Shown here one piece after another: positions 10,118 through 22,090 of a stretch of DNA of 64,000 nt (its first letter is position 1; every line of letters starts with the position of its first letter). Origin of the DNA: Diploptera punctata. Its lineage: Eukaryota; Arthropoda; Insecta; Blattodea; Blaberidae. The stretch covers positions 1 through 64,000 of the forward strand of contig JASPKZ010007550.1 of the NCBI GenBank assembly GCA_030220185.1, given 5' to 3'. The notes under the pieces are model-generated. The model was not told where the DNA came from. It saw only the letters and a list, made by a program, of their open reading frames with translations, and ran no database searches. Both the position numbers and the translations under genes were made by a program.

Positions 10118-10762
10118 CAGTGCGATCAGTATAGCACTGGACAGCAGACGCGGGGATTTAACTATACACTGTTGACGCACTCGCCGCGGGGAACGGACAG
10201 CGTAGTATCGCGATGATACAACCACACACATTTTTGTAACTATTTTACAAATTGTCGTACTTACCAACTTTATTGAAGCAGGTGTTGGAACTGTTCACCT
10301 TCGTTGTCCATACATTTGTGACACCTCTTTATAAAATGTCTTGTACATATTATGGACTGTTGAGCATGGCGGAATTTTTACACCCGGGAATCGTGTTTCA
10401 AAACGTCTTCGTATTTGACTGGCAGACTGAGTTAACACATATTGTTCATAAATAAAACATTATTAGCCATTATACAGTTTACACTTTACACTCATACACA
10501 TGTGATTCACTTTACACTAATGTTTTATAAGATACAAATTTTAAAATTGAAATAACTTATACACACGTCATTCAGTTCACAAGGAAAAGCGATCAAGCAC
10601 CTTATCTACTGGAGATACACTATCTGACTGTGAATGCGTGGGATGTACTCGTAAACTACTGAGTCAGCGCACATTTCAAGTCCCGTTGCCTGCACGTGTA
10701 AGCCTTCGTTATCGCACATCACAAACCCGCGTCTGCAGTCCACTACTATACTGATCTCACTG
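10118..10762. mobile_element. DNA transposon with 38-bp TIRs, Tc1/mariner-like
   Basis: Terminal inverted repeats at 10118-10155 and 10725-10762 match at 33 of 38 positions and begin CAGTG. TA directly follows the right end (CACTG|TA). On the left a TA lies two bases before CAGTG. A CAGTG terminus next to TA recalls Tc1/mariner elements. The interior (about 570 bp) lacks a transposase catalytic domain but holds a DUF4817-like helix-turn-helix remnant on the minus strand. A clean target duplication is not visible. Confidence 0.6.
10295..10465 (-). pseudogene. DUF4817-like helix-turn-helix remnant
   Basis: The minus strand reads about 56 codons to a TGA at 10295-10297, including FIYEQYVLTQSASQIRRRF, ETRFPGVKIPPCSTVHNM and YKTFYKEV. 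This pattern (VFIVExY, RRxFxxxFPG, PxxxTIxxxxxxF) is the arthropod DUF4817 domain, a transposon-associated DNA-binding helix-turn-helix. Only the N-terminal domain is left. It lies inside the TIR element, so it was probably the DNA-binding part of its transposase. Confidence 0.55.
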
Positions 10763-10991
10763 TAGACATGTACTGAGATAATCCAAGCAAAAATAATGGA
10801 GTCTTTCTATAAAACTATAAAATGCAAATAAAGCTACATTTGATTAGATTTTTTTTTCTGAATTTAAATTTTGGACTTATATATATTTTTTTATTAATCT
10901 TTAAATTTATTTATCAATTAAATTCAATGTAAAATAAACCAGATTTGATATTTTGTCTTAGCAAGTTCAAAAAGTTTCAGATTAGATTTAT

Positions 10992-11592
10992 GGCCCAAAC
11001 GGTCGTCAATGATCAGTCACGTTTCACTGAATTTTGTATTACAACCAATGACAGTCTCGCTCTTTATCGATTTGTCTTTATCAGCTTTTGTGATAAAGAA
11101 AGCTCCTCCTTTTTAATGTTCTGAACAAATCAGAGTATTATTTTACAGTGAATGACTCTCCAACAAATACATTGAATATAGCAAGTAATGAACAGATTCC
11201 TTGATTTTACTGAGTTGTTTATTAAAAAAATAAATTAATAACCTTCAATGCTGGTTATAATATTCAGTTTGATGTGTTTCATTATTTCTCCACTTGGGTG
11301 CACTCTTACAATATTGCGATCATATTTGGCAATAAATAATATGATCAAGTTGCAATGAATAAATATAGTATCACATTTATGATTTGTTTCCAAACATCGC
11401 CGTTTACATTAAATATAAAAATATTTTAAAATGCCGGTAACTATATTTAAATAATTATTTTTGTGTAAACAGCTTAACTTTATTCGTTAAATATTTCTAA
11501 CAAATGCCACTCTTCATTTGCAAATCCTCAAGACAGATTCACGAGTGAATTTATCGATGATTTGAAAATCACTCCTGACATTACTTATGAAC
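10992..11592 (-). mobile_element. MITE-1 copy 2
   Basis: Reverse-orientation copy. It holds cagtcacgtttcactgaat, attctccacttgggtgcac-like, acatcgccgtttacatt and the subterminal palindrome ending near ttatcgatgatttgaaaatc. It is diverged from copies 4 and 5. Confidence 0.7.
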
Positions 11593-11892
11593 ATTTTATG
11601 TAATAAACTTTCATTGAAGAAACCTTAATTAACCCATTATCAGGATTGAAGCAAAATTATATGCTTAAACGAATGCATTTTATGTTATTATCAAGCCGTG
11701 TCGTAAATATGTTAAAGTATAATTTAAAACTGATTTACAGTAAGTTATTTGCAAGATCAAGATAATGTTTCTGTTTTAACTGAGTCAACAGAATGCGAGC
11801 TCTTTAAACTAGAAGCGAGTAGATTAATGCACCAAACAAGGCTCTGCATCCGGATTCCGTGTGAAGTATCTGCGGAGGAAGTTATCACTCCA

Positions 11893-12093
11893 CTAACAGG
11901 CACTATCATTGCAGTGCGGACATAAGCTCTCCATACATCCCTATCCTGAGCTAATGTTTTCCAATAATTCCCTTATAATTCACTTCCATCAAATTATAGT
12001 TAATATAATTCTCCCGCCTCATTATTGGAATACCTAATAATCATTTTCTGCCTGGTTTTCCTAAAAGAATATTCCATGCATATCTCTCATAAA
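11893..12093 (-). mobile_element. LINE-R 3' fragment
   Basis: The minus strand encodes the degraded C-terminus (the tccatacatccctatcctga block reversed) and the upstream GRPRMRW region, broken near 12030. It is cut off at 12093 where another LINE fragment begins. Confidence 0.6.
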
Positions 12094-12260
12094 GAAGGCC
12101 ACTGGCTAAGAAGAAACTATCTGCTGACGGATACCTTAGAAAGAATGGTCAACGGAAAGAAGATTAGAGGCAGAAAAATACATCAGATGATAGATAATAT
12201 TAAGCTAAATTGTTTGTATGCGGATACAAAAAGGAATACTGAGTTAAGGAAAGTCTGAAC
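12091..12260 (+). pseudogene. unassigned LINE C-terminal fragment
   Basis: Plus-strand codons read HWLRRNYLLTDTLERMVNGK, then KIRGRKIHQMIDNIK. This resembles the basic C-terminal tail (HxLRRNxLL ... GRKxRGRxxxxMLDDIK) of a further insect LINE lineage. No catalytic part is present. Confidence 0.4.
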
Positions 12261-12289
12261 TCAGTATTCCTATTCATAAATATAAATAT

Positions 12290-12760
12290 GAAACTATCGA
12301 AATTTCAAATGATACGTAGAACTATACATAAAACATTAAAGAATAAAATAAGAAGAGATGCTATATTGAGGGTTTATAAAACATTGGCAGTTCCTACATT
12401 ACGTTAATGGGAGTGAGACTTGGGTAATGACCAAAAAATTACAAAGTAGAATACTAAGCGCAGAAATGAACTTCCTTAGAAGAACAAAAGGCTGCACAGG
12501 ATTGGATCGGTTTAAGAATTAAGATATAAGAACAGAGTTATATATATATATATATATATATCCATCCATCGAATGATAAAATCAAAGATATACAGAGAAA
12601 TGTTTTAGACATGTATAAAGAATGAATGCAACAAGATTACCAAGAGCAGCATTAACTACAAGTCAAGAGGTTCAAGGAATGTAAGACGGCCAGTAAAAAA
12701 AATGGACAGAACAACTGTGAGGCGGAACAGGCAATTTTTGCCTAGCCCGTGAAGTGAAGA
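12290..12760 (+). mobile_element. LINE-E 3' third, degenerate
   Basis: Carries the FRRTIHKTLKNKIRRDA-like, SAEMNFLRRTKGCTGLDR-like and aggcggaacaggcaattttt segments, ending in gaagaagaag. An (AT)n run at 12540-12561 interrupts the reading frame. Multiple stops. Confidence 0.65.
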
Positions 12761-12844
12761 AGAAGAAGTTAAGGAAAGGGTGGAGAATGCTGAGTTTGCA
12801 GTGAAAGACAGGCTCTTGGACAGAACACTATTTATGTATCTATC

Positions 12845-15301
12845 ATTCCCTATTCGAGCAACATGTCTTGCCCTTCGCAGTGCACGAGATCCAACTGTTC
12901 TTATTAGATGTGGTTTCCCATAAAGATCACGTAGCTAACTTTTGAAGTCTTGTCCATTCGTCCGACCAAAAAATTACCTATGAACTTGATTCTCAAATAT
13001 TCGTTTTCTTTTCTCTACTATTAAAGTGAGAGACCATGCTTCGCATCCATATAACTGGAAGAATAACAGTTTTTATATTTTTAAGTTTAACTTTCTTTGA
13101 GAGAAGTTGGGATGGCGAGAGTTCCTGTAATGCATAATAACATGCATTTCCAGAATTGACCCTATGTTTAATTTATTTCTGCGTCTTATTCATGTTTTTA
13201 ATTATTGTATTAATAAGCTGTTAGTTTATGCTGATGATGTAGTACTATTGGCCGATAGCGAGGAGATACTAAAGGACAACACACACAGACTATTGAGTAA
13301 CGCTAAGAAATTAGGACTGGAAGTAAATATCAATAAAACTGAATATATGGTAGAAATACATTATATAATGGAAATGGAGAGCTAATGACAAATGAGGGAA
13401 ATTTTGAGAGAGTGGCTGAATTCAAATACCTAGGAACAATAATCACAAATAGAAATGAGATGCACAAAGAAATTAATCATAGGTTCAATTCTGGAAATGC
13501 ATGCTATTATGCATTACAGAAACTTTTGATGTCTCAACTCCTTTGAAAAAACGCTAAACTGAAAATATATAAAACTATTATTCTACCAGTTATATTATAT
13601 AGATGCGAAACATGGGCTCTTACTTTAAGGAGAAAGGAGATTACAAGTATTTGAGAATAAAGTTCTTAAGAAAATTTTTGGACCAAAGAGAGTAGAAGAG
13701 ACAGGTGAATAGAGAAGACTGCGTAACAGTGAACTACATGGTCTTTATAGGAAGCCAGATATAACAAGAACAGTTAAGTCTCGTAGACTGGATGGGCAGG
13801 ACATGTTGCGCGTATGGGGAATGGGAAGACATGCATGGAAGCTTCTTGTAGGAAAGCCAGAGGGAAAACTCCCAGTTGGTAGACCAAGAATGAGGTGGGA
13901 TAATAACATTAACTATGGTTTGAGGGAAGTAGATTATATAGGGGATGATTGGAAAACATTAGCCCAGGATAGGGATGTATGGAGAGCCTATGTCCGCGCG
14001 GCCATGAACCTACGGGTTCGATAGTGCCAGTGAGTAAGTAAGTAAGTAAGTAAGTAAGGAATTTGATTTTTACCTCTTATTAAAAATTTCTCTCATTTAT
14101 CATCATTAACTGTCTATTTACATTATAGTATAGTGTATTTCTATTAGTGGCCATTTAATTTGTTTTATTGGTATTTACGTCCAGCACCAGATTCTTAGTG
14201 TTATTTTATAGAACGTATGTTTGACTTTTGGTATTCCCTCCCTATGCCTAATGATAATCCATCAGCATATACCTAAAGTTTATTAGTAGCACTGAGTTGT
14301 GTGCCTTCCTTATCCCTAAAACTTTTGATTGCATGCTCTAGTACAAAGTTAAATAGTAGAGGATATATAGCTTATCCTTGCTTTAATCCATTTTTAAATT
14401 CAAAGTTTCAGGAAACTGTTACCATTTCTCTACTTTTGTAACATTTAGACACATTAGAATAATTTCAATTTTTTATCGATTTCGAATTCCAGTAAAATAC
14501 TATACAACTTCTCCTTCTAAACAGAACAGTGTTCAGTTTTTAAGTCTATATATATACACCTAGTAGAAGTACAGTGCCCTCATATTCCCATGCATTTTAT
14601 TAAATCTGTTTTATACAACATTTTCATGTATTATAGACTTATTTCCTCTAAATCCACTTTGATTAATACCTATTATATCGTCAATATAGAGAGTAAGTTT
14701 GGATACAAATATATTTTTGTTAGAATTTGTACGAAAGTTGAAAGGAATTAAACGCTCATGTAATTTTTCCGATCAGTGTTATCTACTATCTCATAAAATA
14801 GCACGATAATATATTATTTCCATTCCATTTGGAAAACCTCTTCTTCCGAAAACACACTAAGCAAACAGTGTAACATATCCATAATATTCCTCCCTTGATT
14901 TCATCATTCTACTCGGATCTCATCTGAACCTGACGCGTTATATATATACTTTTCTATCGCCATTTAATCTTTAACAAATTTGGCTCTAAGATCAATATTT
15001 CTGCTGTCTGTAATTAATCTTAATTCAATATGCTATTCTGGATGTACTTTAACAGCTGATTAAAGTAATTTATCCATTGATTTAATATATTCCAGGAAGT
15101 TGTAATCCTATATCCATTTCCATTCTTAATTTTATTTGTTATAACCTGAAACCCTTTCCTTTCTATTCTAATTTCTAGATATAATTCTCTGATGTTCCTA
15201 TTTTGTGCGTTCATTTCGAGATAATTGATATTCTCTCTTAAATAATCCCTCTTTTTAGTTTTTAAAACCCTGTGGTTTCCCATCAATTTTTCTGTATTCA
15301 C
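12845..15301 (-). mobile_element. LINE-R older copy split by a younger LINE-R
   Basis: Two collinear minus-strand pieces: 12845-13199 (thumb/C-terminal region) and 14057-15301 (reverse transcriptase and the endonuclease-RT linker). The 15020-15301 part has a 93-codon open frame with KKRDYLRENINYLEMNAQN, NIRELYLEIRIERKGFQ and NILNQWINYFNQLL, typical of the RTE-like segment just before RT. The pieces meet at the same consensus point, so a single older element was split by the plus-strand copy at 13204-14056. Confidence 0.7.
13204..14056 (+). mobile_element. LINE-R copy nested in LINE-R
   Basis: 5'-truncated just before the catalytic box. The plus strand reads INKLLVYADDVVLLADSEE, then the thumb (with frameshifts), then a 73-codon open end with EGKLPVGRPRMRWDNNINYG to AAMNLRVR, ending gccagtgag(taag)n. 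The tail has at least six TAAG units. Confidence 0.85.
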
Positions 15302-15361
15302 TTAATTTGGCTTTTATTACCAACATAATCATCCTATCATATGCGCTTTTGATCAGTATTA

Positions 15362-16394
15362 GTGAATGATGTGTTTTGTTTTAAATGTTCGTATTGTCTT
15401 GAAGATGGTCCCATATTTTACGATCCATCATTCGAGGATATTTTCTTGTCCTTGTATGGTAAAAAGTATACGTATATGAACGAAAGTATACATATGTTCT
15501 TCCAACAGTTCGTGCCACCATAAAGCTCGGGTGGCGTGGAGCAAGTAATAGTATGTAAAAGGAAGAGGTTAAGCTAAGAACAAAAAAGAGAGTGTTGAGT
15601 TGTATATTTAAAAATAAGATTGTGTCTGTCTATAATATTTAAATTTTTTAATGAAAATAAATCACGATTCAATTTTTTACATAATTGATAGATCGAGTAT
15701 CATATAATCATTCTATTTCAGTCTATTAGTAAACAACTCTATGTAACCTACTACTGCTAAAATGAAATTGAAAAGCTCTACTGTGCAGTAATATTCATTC
15801 TTGTTTAATTACTTGTTAGCAGATGTTATTTTATTTTTTCTGTGTCAGGGGTAAGTCTGTAATTTATCTTAGTAATTAATGTTCGTACATGAAATTAAAT
15901 TCCTTCTAGTTTCTTAATACAAAAAACTCAGAATTTCAAGCTCTAATATAAAGAATATTAAATGTTTTACAAAGTTTACTGATTATATCTAACAACATTT
16001 TATAGTCTACCTGATACGTAACATGAAACAAGTTTTAAAAAATTGATATGTCGCTATAAACTTATATTAAAACATCATGACAATTATTCTTTGTATCACG
16101 GCAACTTTTCGTACTTGAAACTAAATTATTTTATATATGATACTTTATTTGCAATAAGTATTTGATATTTTGTACAGTGTTATCTATCTACTTCACCCAA
16201 AATAATAATTTACTTAATTAAAATTATTAGAAACATTTTATACTCATTTTATTACGTTATCAAATTTCTGATTAAAAAAACAATATATTGCCAAAATAGA
16301 AGTATCTTAGTATCAATAATTTTAGATTAAAAATAAAAATAAATACCTTGTTGGTGCAGCATTCACTGATCACTCATAGCATTAATAAACTATA
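15362..16394. other. unassigned AT-rich DNA
   Basis: No ORF, tRNA-like boxes or repeat shared with the rest of the window. Confidence 0.5.
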
Positions 16395-16736
16395 ATCGAT
16401 ATAAACCGATCAGCCACGTGGGTTAGCAGTCAGAACTTCTGACTATGGTTCTTGGGGTCCCAGGTTCGATTCCCGGTCAGACCATGGGATTTTTTTTCTT
16501 AAACGGAATTATTCTTATGGTAGCCAATGGTCTGGATTTGTAATAAGTTTAGGTTTAAGGACTCTCTTGGTGCTTCATTGTCATTCATTATCTATCATAT
16601 AATCTGGGTAACGCAACTCCATCTTCCAGGCGCTCCAAGTTAAGAAGCGGGTTAAATTCCGTCGTGCCAGAAGAGGGTACCAGAAATATCATAAAGACAA
16701 CCTGATGACACTGATAAAAATAAATCGTTATAAACC
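16395..16736 (+). mobile_element. SINE with a different tRNA-like head and beta tail
   Basis: Insert about 16408-16723 between 13-bp repeats differing at one base (ATCGATATAAACC / ATCGTTATAAACC). The head has box B caggttcgattcccgg and differs from SINE-A. The tail, from taagtttaggtttaaggact through cttccaggcgctcc to the gagggtaccagaaat block, is the same module as in SINE-A copies 3 and 4. Confidence 0.8.
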
Positions 16737-17329
16737 TCCGAATATTTGTAATACGAATTTTATAATTTCAATCAGAGGAAATAAAATTGCTGCCTTTATA
16801 CAAATGCATGTAGAAGTAAAAAATAAAGTTATTATAAACATATTTCAATAATAACAATGAAGAATAAATAAGAAAAGAAAAAAGTAAGAAAAACGCATAA
16901 GTAATTCGATCCATCTGTTTTGAGCGTTGAAATGTTATCTCTAAATATTGAATTTTATTATTTTTTTGGCTTAATTATTGCAATAATTAATCTTCAGAAA
17001 AATGAAATTAGTTGCTATTTATGCAATTAAATTACGTCATCAAACGTATATTTATATACAGTTTAATATTTTGCAAATTATTTCTTTGTAGGCTATTTGT
17101 TTTCCATAAAAGTATTGGTTATAATCTAGCCATCTTGAAGCTTGAGAGAAATAATTCGTTATATCATGATTTTTATTTTTTAAATTTATATTTTGTTTGA
17201 ACACAATTACAAATTATAATTCTTCTTTTAACAAATTATATTGTATTTAGGATCAATTATGAAAACTCATGCTATTATGTATAACAGGGACTCACGTTAT
17301 ACCAGCTTATGTAAAAAATAAACGGATAA
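16737..17329. other. unassigned AT-rich DNA
   Basis: Nothing recognised. Confidence 0.5.
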
Positions 17330-17805
17330 TATATAAACGGCGATTATTCCAGTTAAGCTATATGGATACGAATATGGTTTCTCACTTTAAGAGAGGAGAA
17401 AATATTACGTATATGTGACTATAAATTGCTTGAGTACTATTCTGGACCACAAAGAGGATGGCAAATATGCGATTGGGACAAAATAACTACATAAGAGTGA
17501 TATGCATGGCCTTTGTGAGAAACCTGATTAAAAAAAAAGTTAAATCTTGTAGACAGCGGTGTACAAAGCATGTGGCACGAATGGGGAATGTAAGAGGAAC
17601 ATGAAAACTTCTTAGAGGGAAACCAGTAGGTAAGAGCCCAATTGGTAGGCCAATAAAGAGGATAGTAATAACATTAATCATGGTTTGAGGGAGGTATATG
17701 ATATAAGGAATGACTGGAAAATATTAACTCAGCATGTAGATGTATGGAGTAGTTATATCCCCCGGACCATGGACCTCCGAGTTCGAGACTGACAATGAGT
17801 TAGTT
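17330..17805 (+). mobile_element. LINE-R 3' fragment, strongly decayed
   Basis: Alignable throughout to the C-terminal LINE-R region (tatggatacgaatatgg, gcatgtggcacgaatgggga, ttggtaggccaataaagagg) and ends acaatgagttagtta. Many stops and frameshifts. Confidence 0.7.
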
Positions 17806-18109
17806 ACGTATATAACGTATATATGAAAAATAATCATACAGTACTCGTTTTTAATTAAATAATTTCTTTAGGTTGGAAGAAATATTAATATTATTCTTCC
17901 GACCGAGAAGACGAATGTCGTGTTTAGAAAAAAAAACAAGAAAAGTAGGTATTATATAATAACTATATCTCTGGCGGAGCAAGAGCATAAACTCATATTC
18001 GGAAACAATCAAAACAATAAAGTAAGTTTCCATAGGCCTACATTAAACATAATTAATTATAAGGACAAAAATAAATAAGCAGTCTTTATCTTAAGTCAGG
18101 TTGCTGATA

Positions 18110-18712
18110 ATTATGGAATGGAAAAATAAACGGATAAAACTAAAGTAATGGCTTTTCAGGGGGACGCAACCCAGAAGAACAAATATTATCTGTGGGAAAA
18201 TTATTGAACAAATAAACGAGTAAAAATTTTATGATATAGTATAGGATACAGGGAAAGCTAATGACGTTCAACTGAAATTAAACAGATTTAAACAATTCTG
18301 CGGAACAGTTCAGACAACGTTGAAATACAAAGTACAAGAACAAATATTACTGAAGTTCGATAAAGTAATTGCATTGTCACAACTTCTATATGGCAGTGAG
18401 AACTGGACATTAACTGCAGTCCACTTAAAACAAATAGATTCTTCAGAAATGGGATTTATTCGATTTGTGGCAGGTTGTACATTGCTAGAACATACAAGAA
18501 ACATAGACTTCAGGAATGAACTGAATATACAACCAATTACGGCAATGATCGAAAAATATAGGAGTATTTGGAGAGACCATGTTCAACGCATGTCACCAAC
18601 TAGAATAGTAAAAGCCGTCCTGAACTACAATCCTATAGGAAAAAAGAAGTATTGGCCGACCTATGAAGAGATGACGTGACCAGTTTTAAGGCGGAAGGGA
18701 CCTGTGTCGATG
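18110..18712 (+). mobile_element. LINE-E 3' third with 119-codon open segment
   Basis: The open segment 18320-18679 reads LYGSENWTLTAVHLKQIDSS, then EMGFIRFVAGCTLLE and EKYRSIWRDHVQRMS: the LINE-E thumb and C-terminal region. Upstream codons KTKVMAFQG are in another frame. It lacks the FADD box and the usual GRP end is degraded. Confidence 0.75.
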
Positions 18713-19870
18713 ATGACAAAAATAAAAACGTCGTGTTTGGCTTAAAGATGAAGGATGCATATTTTCTATATTATACGATTGAAATACGATTGCAATTAAA
18801 ATAAAATAAATTAAACTAAATAATTTATTGTTTTAAAAATATTAATAATAGTTCGTTGGTCATGAAATTTTAGACGGTAAAAATTGTATCTAGTTTTATG
18901 GGAAATAATTTTAATTTAAAACTTTTCTTTAACATTGCTACAGCTATAAAAATCAACATGGAAGAATTAAAACAACGGTCAGAGCAGGCATTTAACTGAT
19001 AGCACTTTTATCAAGAAAAATATTCCAGAGGGTATGGATATACATTCATTACATTCCATTAACGTAGTTTAACTTCTCACTTTAGATATACTTTTATGTG
19101 CCATATGCCACCCAGGCCTTACAGTGACACGATGATATACATTCAATAAAACACAATAATTATAATAATTAAATAAATATATGGATTGAACTTTCAACAA
19201 GTAGTTCTTCCGATCAACATAACAGTCGTCATGAGGGTACTGAAAATGGGGCCGCCAATGGTTTGAAATCGCGATATACTTAGAAGACTGGTTATGAGTA
19301 GAGGTATGAAACATTTTAATTTATCTTAAATTTGTGGATGTACAATCATAAAAATATGGTACTTTTAAAATGAAACGAAGACCTGAAAATTACATATCTT
19401 GGAATTTAACCCATTATTTATTTAGACTAAAATTACGGTTATGTCTAAAATATTCAGGAGTGTTTAACTTAGGTTCTGACAAACAGAACTTTCAGATATT
19501 TTGGTTTTATATTTATATGAGTAAATTTTAAATTTATTAATATTTTATTAGGATTTTATGCATGATATTTCATATAGCATTGAAAAAGATGATATGATAT
19601 CAAAAATGAGTGAAATAACTAATTGTTCGGAATGTAAGTAGATAAATTTTTATAAACAAAGAAAGAAACCAAGCAGCGGCGAGAGTATTTTAAAATAGAA
19701 TATTATTCATGACATTACGCTGTATCTTACTCCGCGATTTGTAAGAACATGCTGCATTGAAAGTAGAATATTATAACAAGTATGGATAATAATGACTAAG
19801 TTAAACATATCGTAAAACAATTTAATTATGTTTACGGTTTTATATGAGAAACAGAATATAATACAATCAT

Positions 19871-19871
<1 letters not shown>
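18713..19871. other. unassigned AT-rich DNA
   Basis: No gene or shared repeat recognised. Confidence 0.5.
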
Positions 19872-19943
<72 letters not shown>

Positions 19944-20005
19944 AAGAGAGAGAAAGAGAGAAAAAGAGAGAAAAAGAGAGAGAAAGAGAGAGACAGAGAG
20001 AGACA

Positions 20006-20036
<31 letters not shown>

Positions 20037-20148
20037 AGAGAGAAAAAGAGAGAGAAAGAGAGAGAGACAGAGAGAGAGAATGAGAGAAAGAGAGAATGAG
20101 AGAAAGAGAGAGAGAAAGAGAGAGAAAGAAAGAGAGATAGAAAGAGAA

Positions 20149-20179
<31 letters not shown>

Positions 20180-20248
20180 AAGAAAGAGAGAGAAAGCGAG
20201 AGAGAGAGAAAGAGAGAAAGCGAGAGAGAGAGGGAGAGAGAAATATTC
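19872..20248. repeat. long (GA)n / GAAA / GACA purine tract
   Basis: About 375 bp of strictly purine-rich sequence on the plus strand with periodic gaaa, gaca and gcga interruptions. Open frames of Arg/Glu/Lys repeats across it are artefacts. Such tracts can form triplex DNA. Confidence 0.95.
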
Positions 20249-21585
20249 AGAATTCCTATTATATGCTTCAGAAAATTCTTTGCATGTATCTTATATTTAA
20301 TTTTTTTTCATAACAAAATACACTGTATTAGTGATACATGATGCAAAGATAAAACAATTGTCCCTCTTCATCTAGGTCAATAAGCCAGCAATTATCCACC
20401 TTTAACATTCCACCTTTCCTCAAATGTTGAAGCAAGATTTTGTCGGATGGAAGTAAAAACATGTGTGGATGAAACAGTATTTGCTACAGAATGGTGAGAG
20501 GCACGTCTTCTGAGAATTCCACTAGTACTATTACCTGGGACCCATTAAGTGATCCTTCGGACTTAAAAAAGTGGAGATATGACGTAAGAAGAGTTCAGAT
20601 GTCGCATTTTGCCAATGTAGATTGTGTATTGTGAGCTGTGTTTGATATTTTGATTCGAAACCATCATTATGGTAAAATCACTACAATTGTTACGAAAGTC
20701 GAATTTTACCACTTTCAAAAATCGATTTTACTTTATGACTGCTTTGAAGTAATATTAAAAAAACTCATTTTCCTGATATCTTTATATTTGTCTTCCCTGC
20801 TGTGAATTATAAAAAATCGTTTACATTCAGTAACGAATACCATTTCAATTATATCTCAAATTAACATTCGTTAATAAATTTCAGATTTCTTCATAAATTA
20901 CAGAAGATAAGACATTTTGATTTTCACGATATATGTTCTCATTTATATGAGAAAACTAAGTGATTTTTTAATTTAAAAATTATTTCACGTTCTGCATTTT
21001 AAAACAAGAGAAATTAAAAGTGTAGACAGAATATAACGTTCCATAGGATTGAATGAATGACACATCAAAGCGATACATTTTCGGAGATGAGTTCTCCAAA
21101 TATTCAATTTTTAGTTTCCTATATAACATTAAAAAATTGGAAATACAAATTCTAAATCAGCTTATATATTACTTCAAATTAACCAATAAGATCCTTCCTC
21201 TTAAATGTAAGAATATAACAAATTATTAGGCCTATTTTTGAATTATTACTAAATATGAGTCTATTCAAAATACTCCAAAAAACCATAATCTACAGTTTGG
21301 TTTATTCTGGACGAAAAATGAAAGTAAACTTACATTTTTGGTGTCTCTCGAAGACATCTGCATGCATACGTATTATTCCTTCGTGTTTCATATTTACAAG
21401 GAAGAGGTGTTCTTACCATTTAGATGATGTTTAAATGTGTTTCCATTTTTTAAATAATGAAAATACAAAATGTCTAAATTGTTATCCCACAAAACAAAAT
21501 AATATCGTTAAAACAATTAAGTGTATCTCATACATAGTAATTTAGATTATAATTTTTGTACGTAAAAAAAATCTCAAAGAATGGA
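20249..21585. other. unassigned DNA
   Basis: No convincing gene. The segment 20390-20600 is slightly less AT-rich and could be unique host sequence. Confidence 0.4.
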
Positions 21586-21589
21586 GTCT

Positions 21590-21840
21590 ATTCCGATGGA
21601 CTAGTAGTCATAATCTGGACTCTGGTACCAAGACTCCCAAGTTCAAACCCAACTATGATTATTTCAGGATACGAAAATCCCGATAATTTCCTGCTGGAGA
21701 AAATTAAACCCTTACGTTCTTAGCCAATTATTTAATGTACCTAAAGCATCATAAGCCTAAAATAAGAGTCTCTGAGATTATTTCTCTTGGTTTTCTCACG
21801 GATGCCTTTAATTTTGACGCTAAGGGAATAAATTGTTAAA
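21590..21840 (+). mobile_element. possible tRNA-derived SINE
   Basis: actagtagtcataatctgg and then a box B-like aagttcaaaccc 40 bp later suggest a tRNA-like head. A body follows (atttcctgctggagaaaat ... gtctctgagattatttctc). Only one copy in the window, so the call is weak. Confidence 0.35.
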
Positions 21841-21967
21841 TAGTGTTGAAAAATAAAATATAGTAGGCCTATTACTACTACAATATTCTTAGAATATAAA
21901 AAAAATCCTCCTATTCTCTTTCATCACCCTTCGAGCGTTGTTAATGTTAATATTTCATCATTATATT

Positions 21968-22090
21968 CTTCTCCTTCTTCTTCTTCTTCTTCAGGATAGA
22001 CTTCATGGGCCGTTTCGCTCCCATTATATTCATCTTCTCATTTCCTCCTGGGTCGTCCAACCTCCTTCCGACCTTGTAGATAGTATCAAA
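21968..22090 (-). mobile_element. LINE-E-like 3' end
   Basis: The minus strand gives YKVGRRLDDPGGNE-like codons and then gggagcgaaacggcccatga and a (GAA)n tail. It matches the layout of other LINE-E 3' ends in degenerate form. Confidence 0.5.

Noticed and set aside
12845..14056. Twin-primed inversion for the head-to-head LINE-R pieces at 12845-13199 and 13204-14056
   Set aside because: The two pieces overlap on the consensus, and the minus-strand copy continues to the right of 14057, so nested insertion explains the structure better.
20080..20313. Arg/Glu/Lys repeat protein
   Set aside because: Translation of the (GA)n/GAAA tract; no unique sequence domain and no splice signals.
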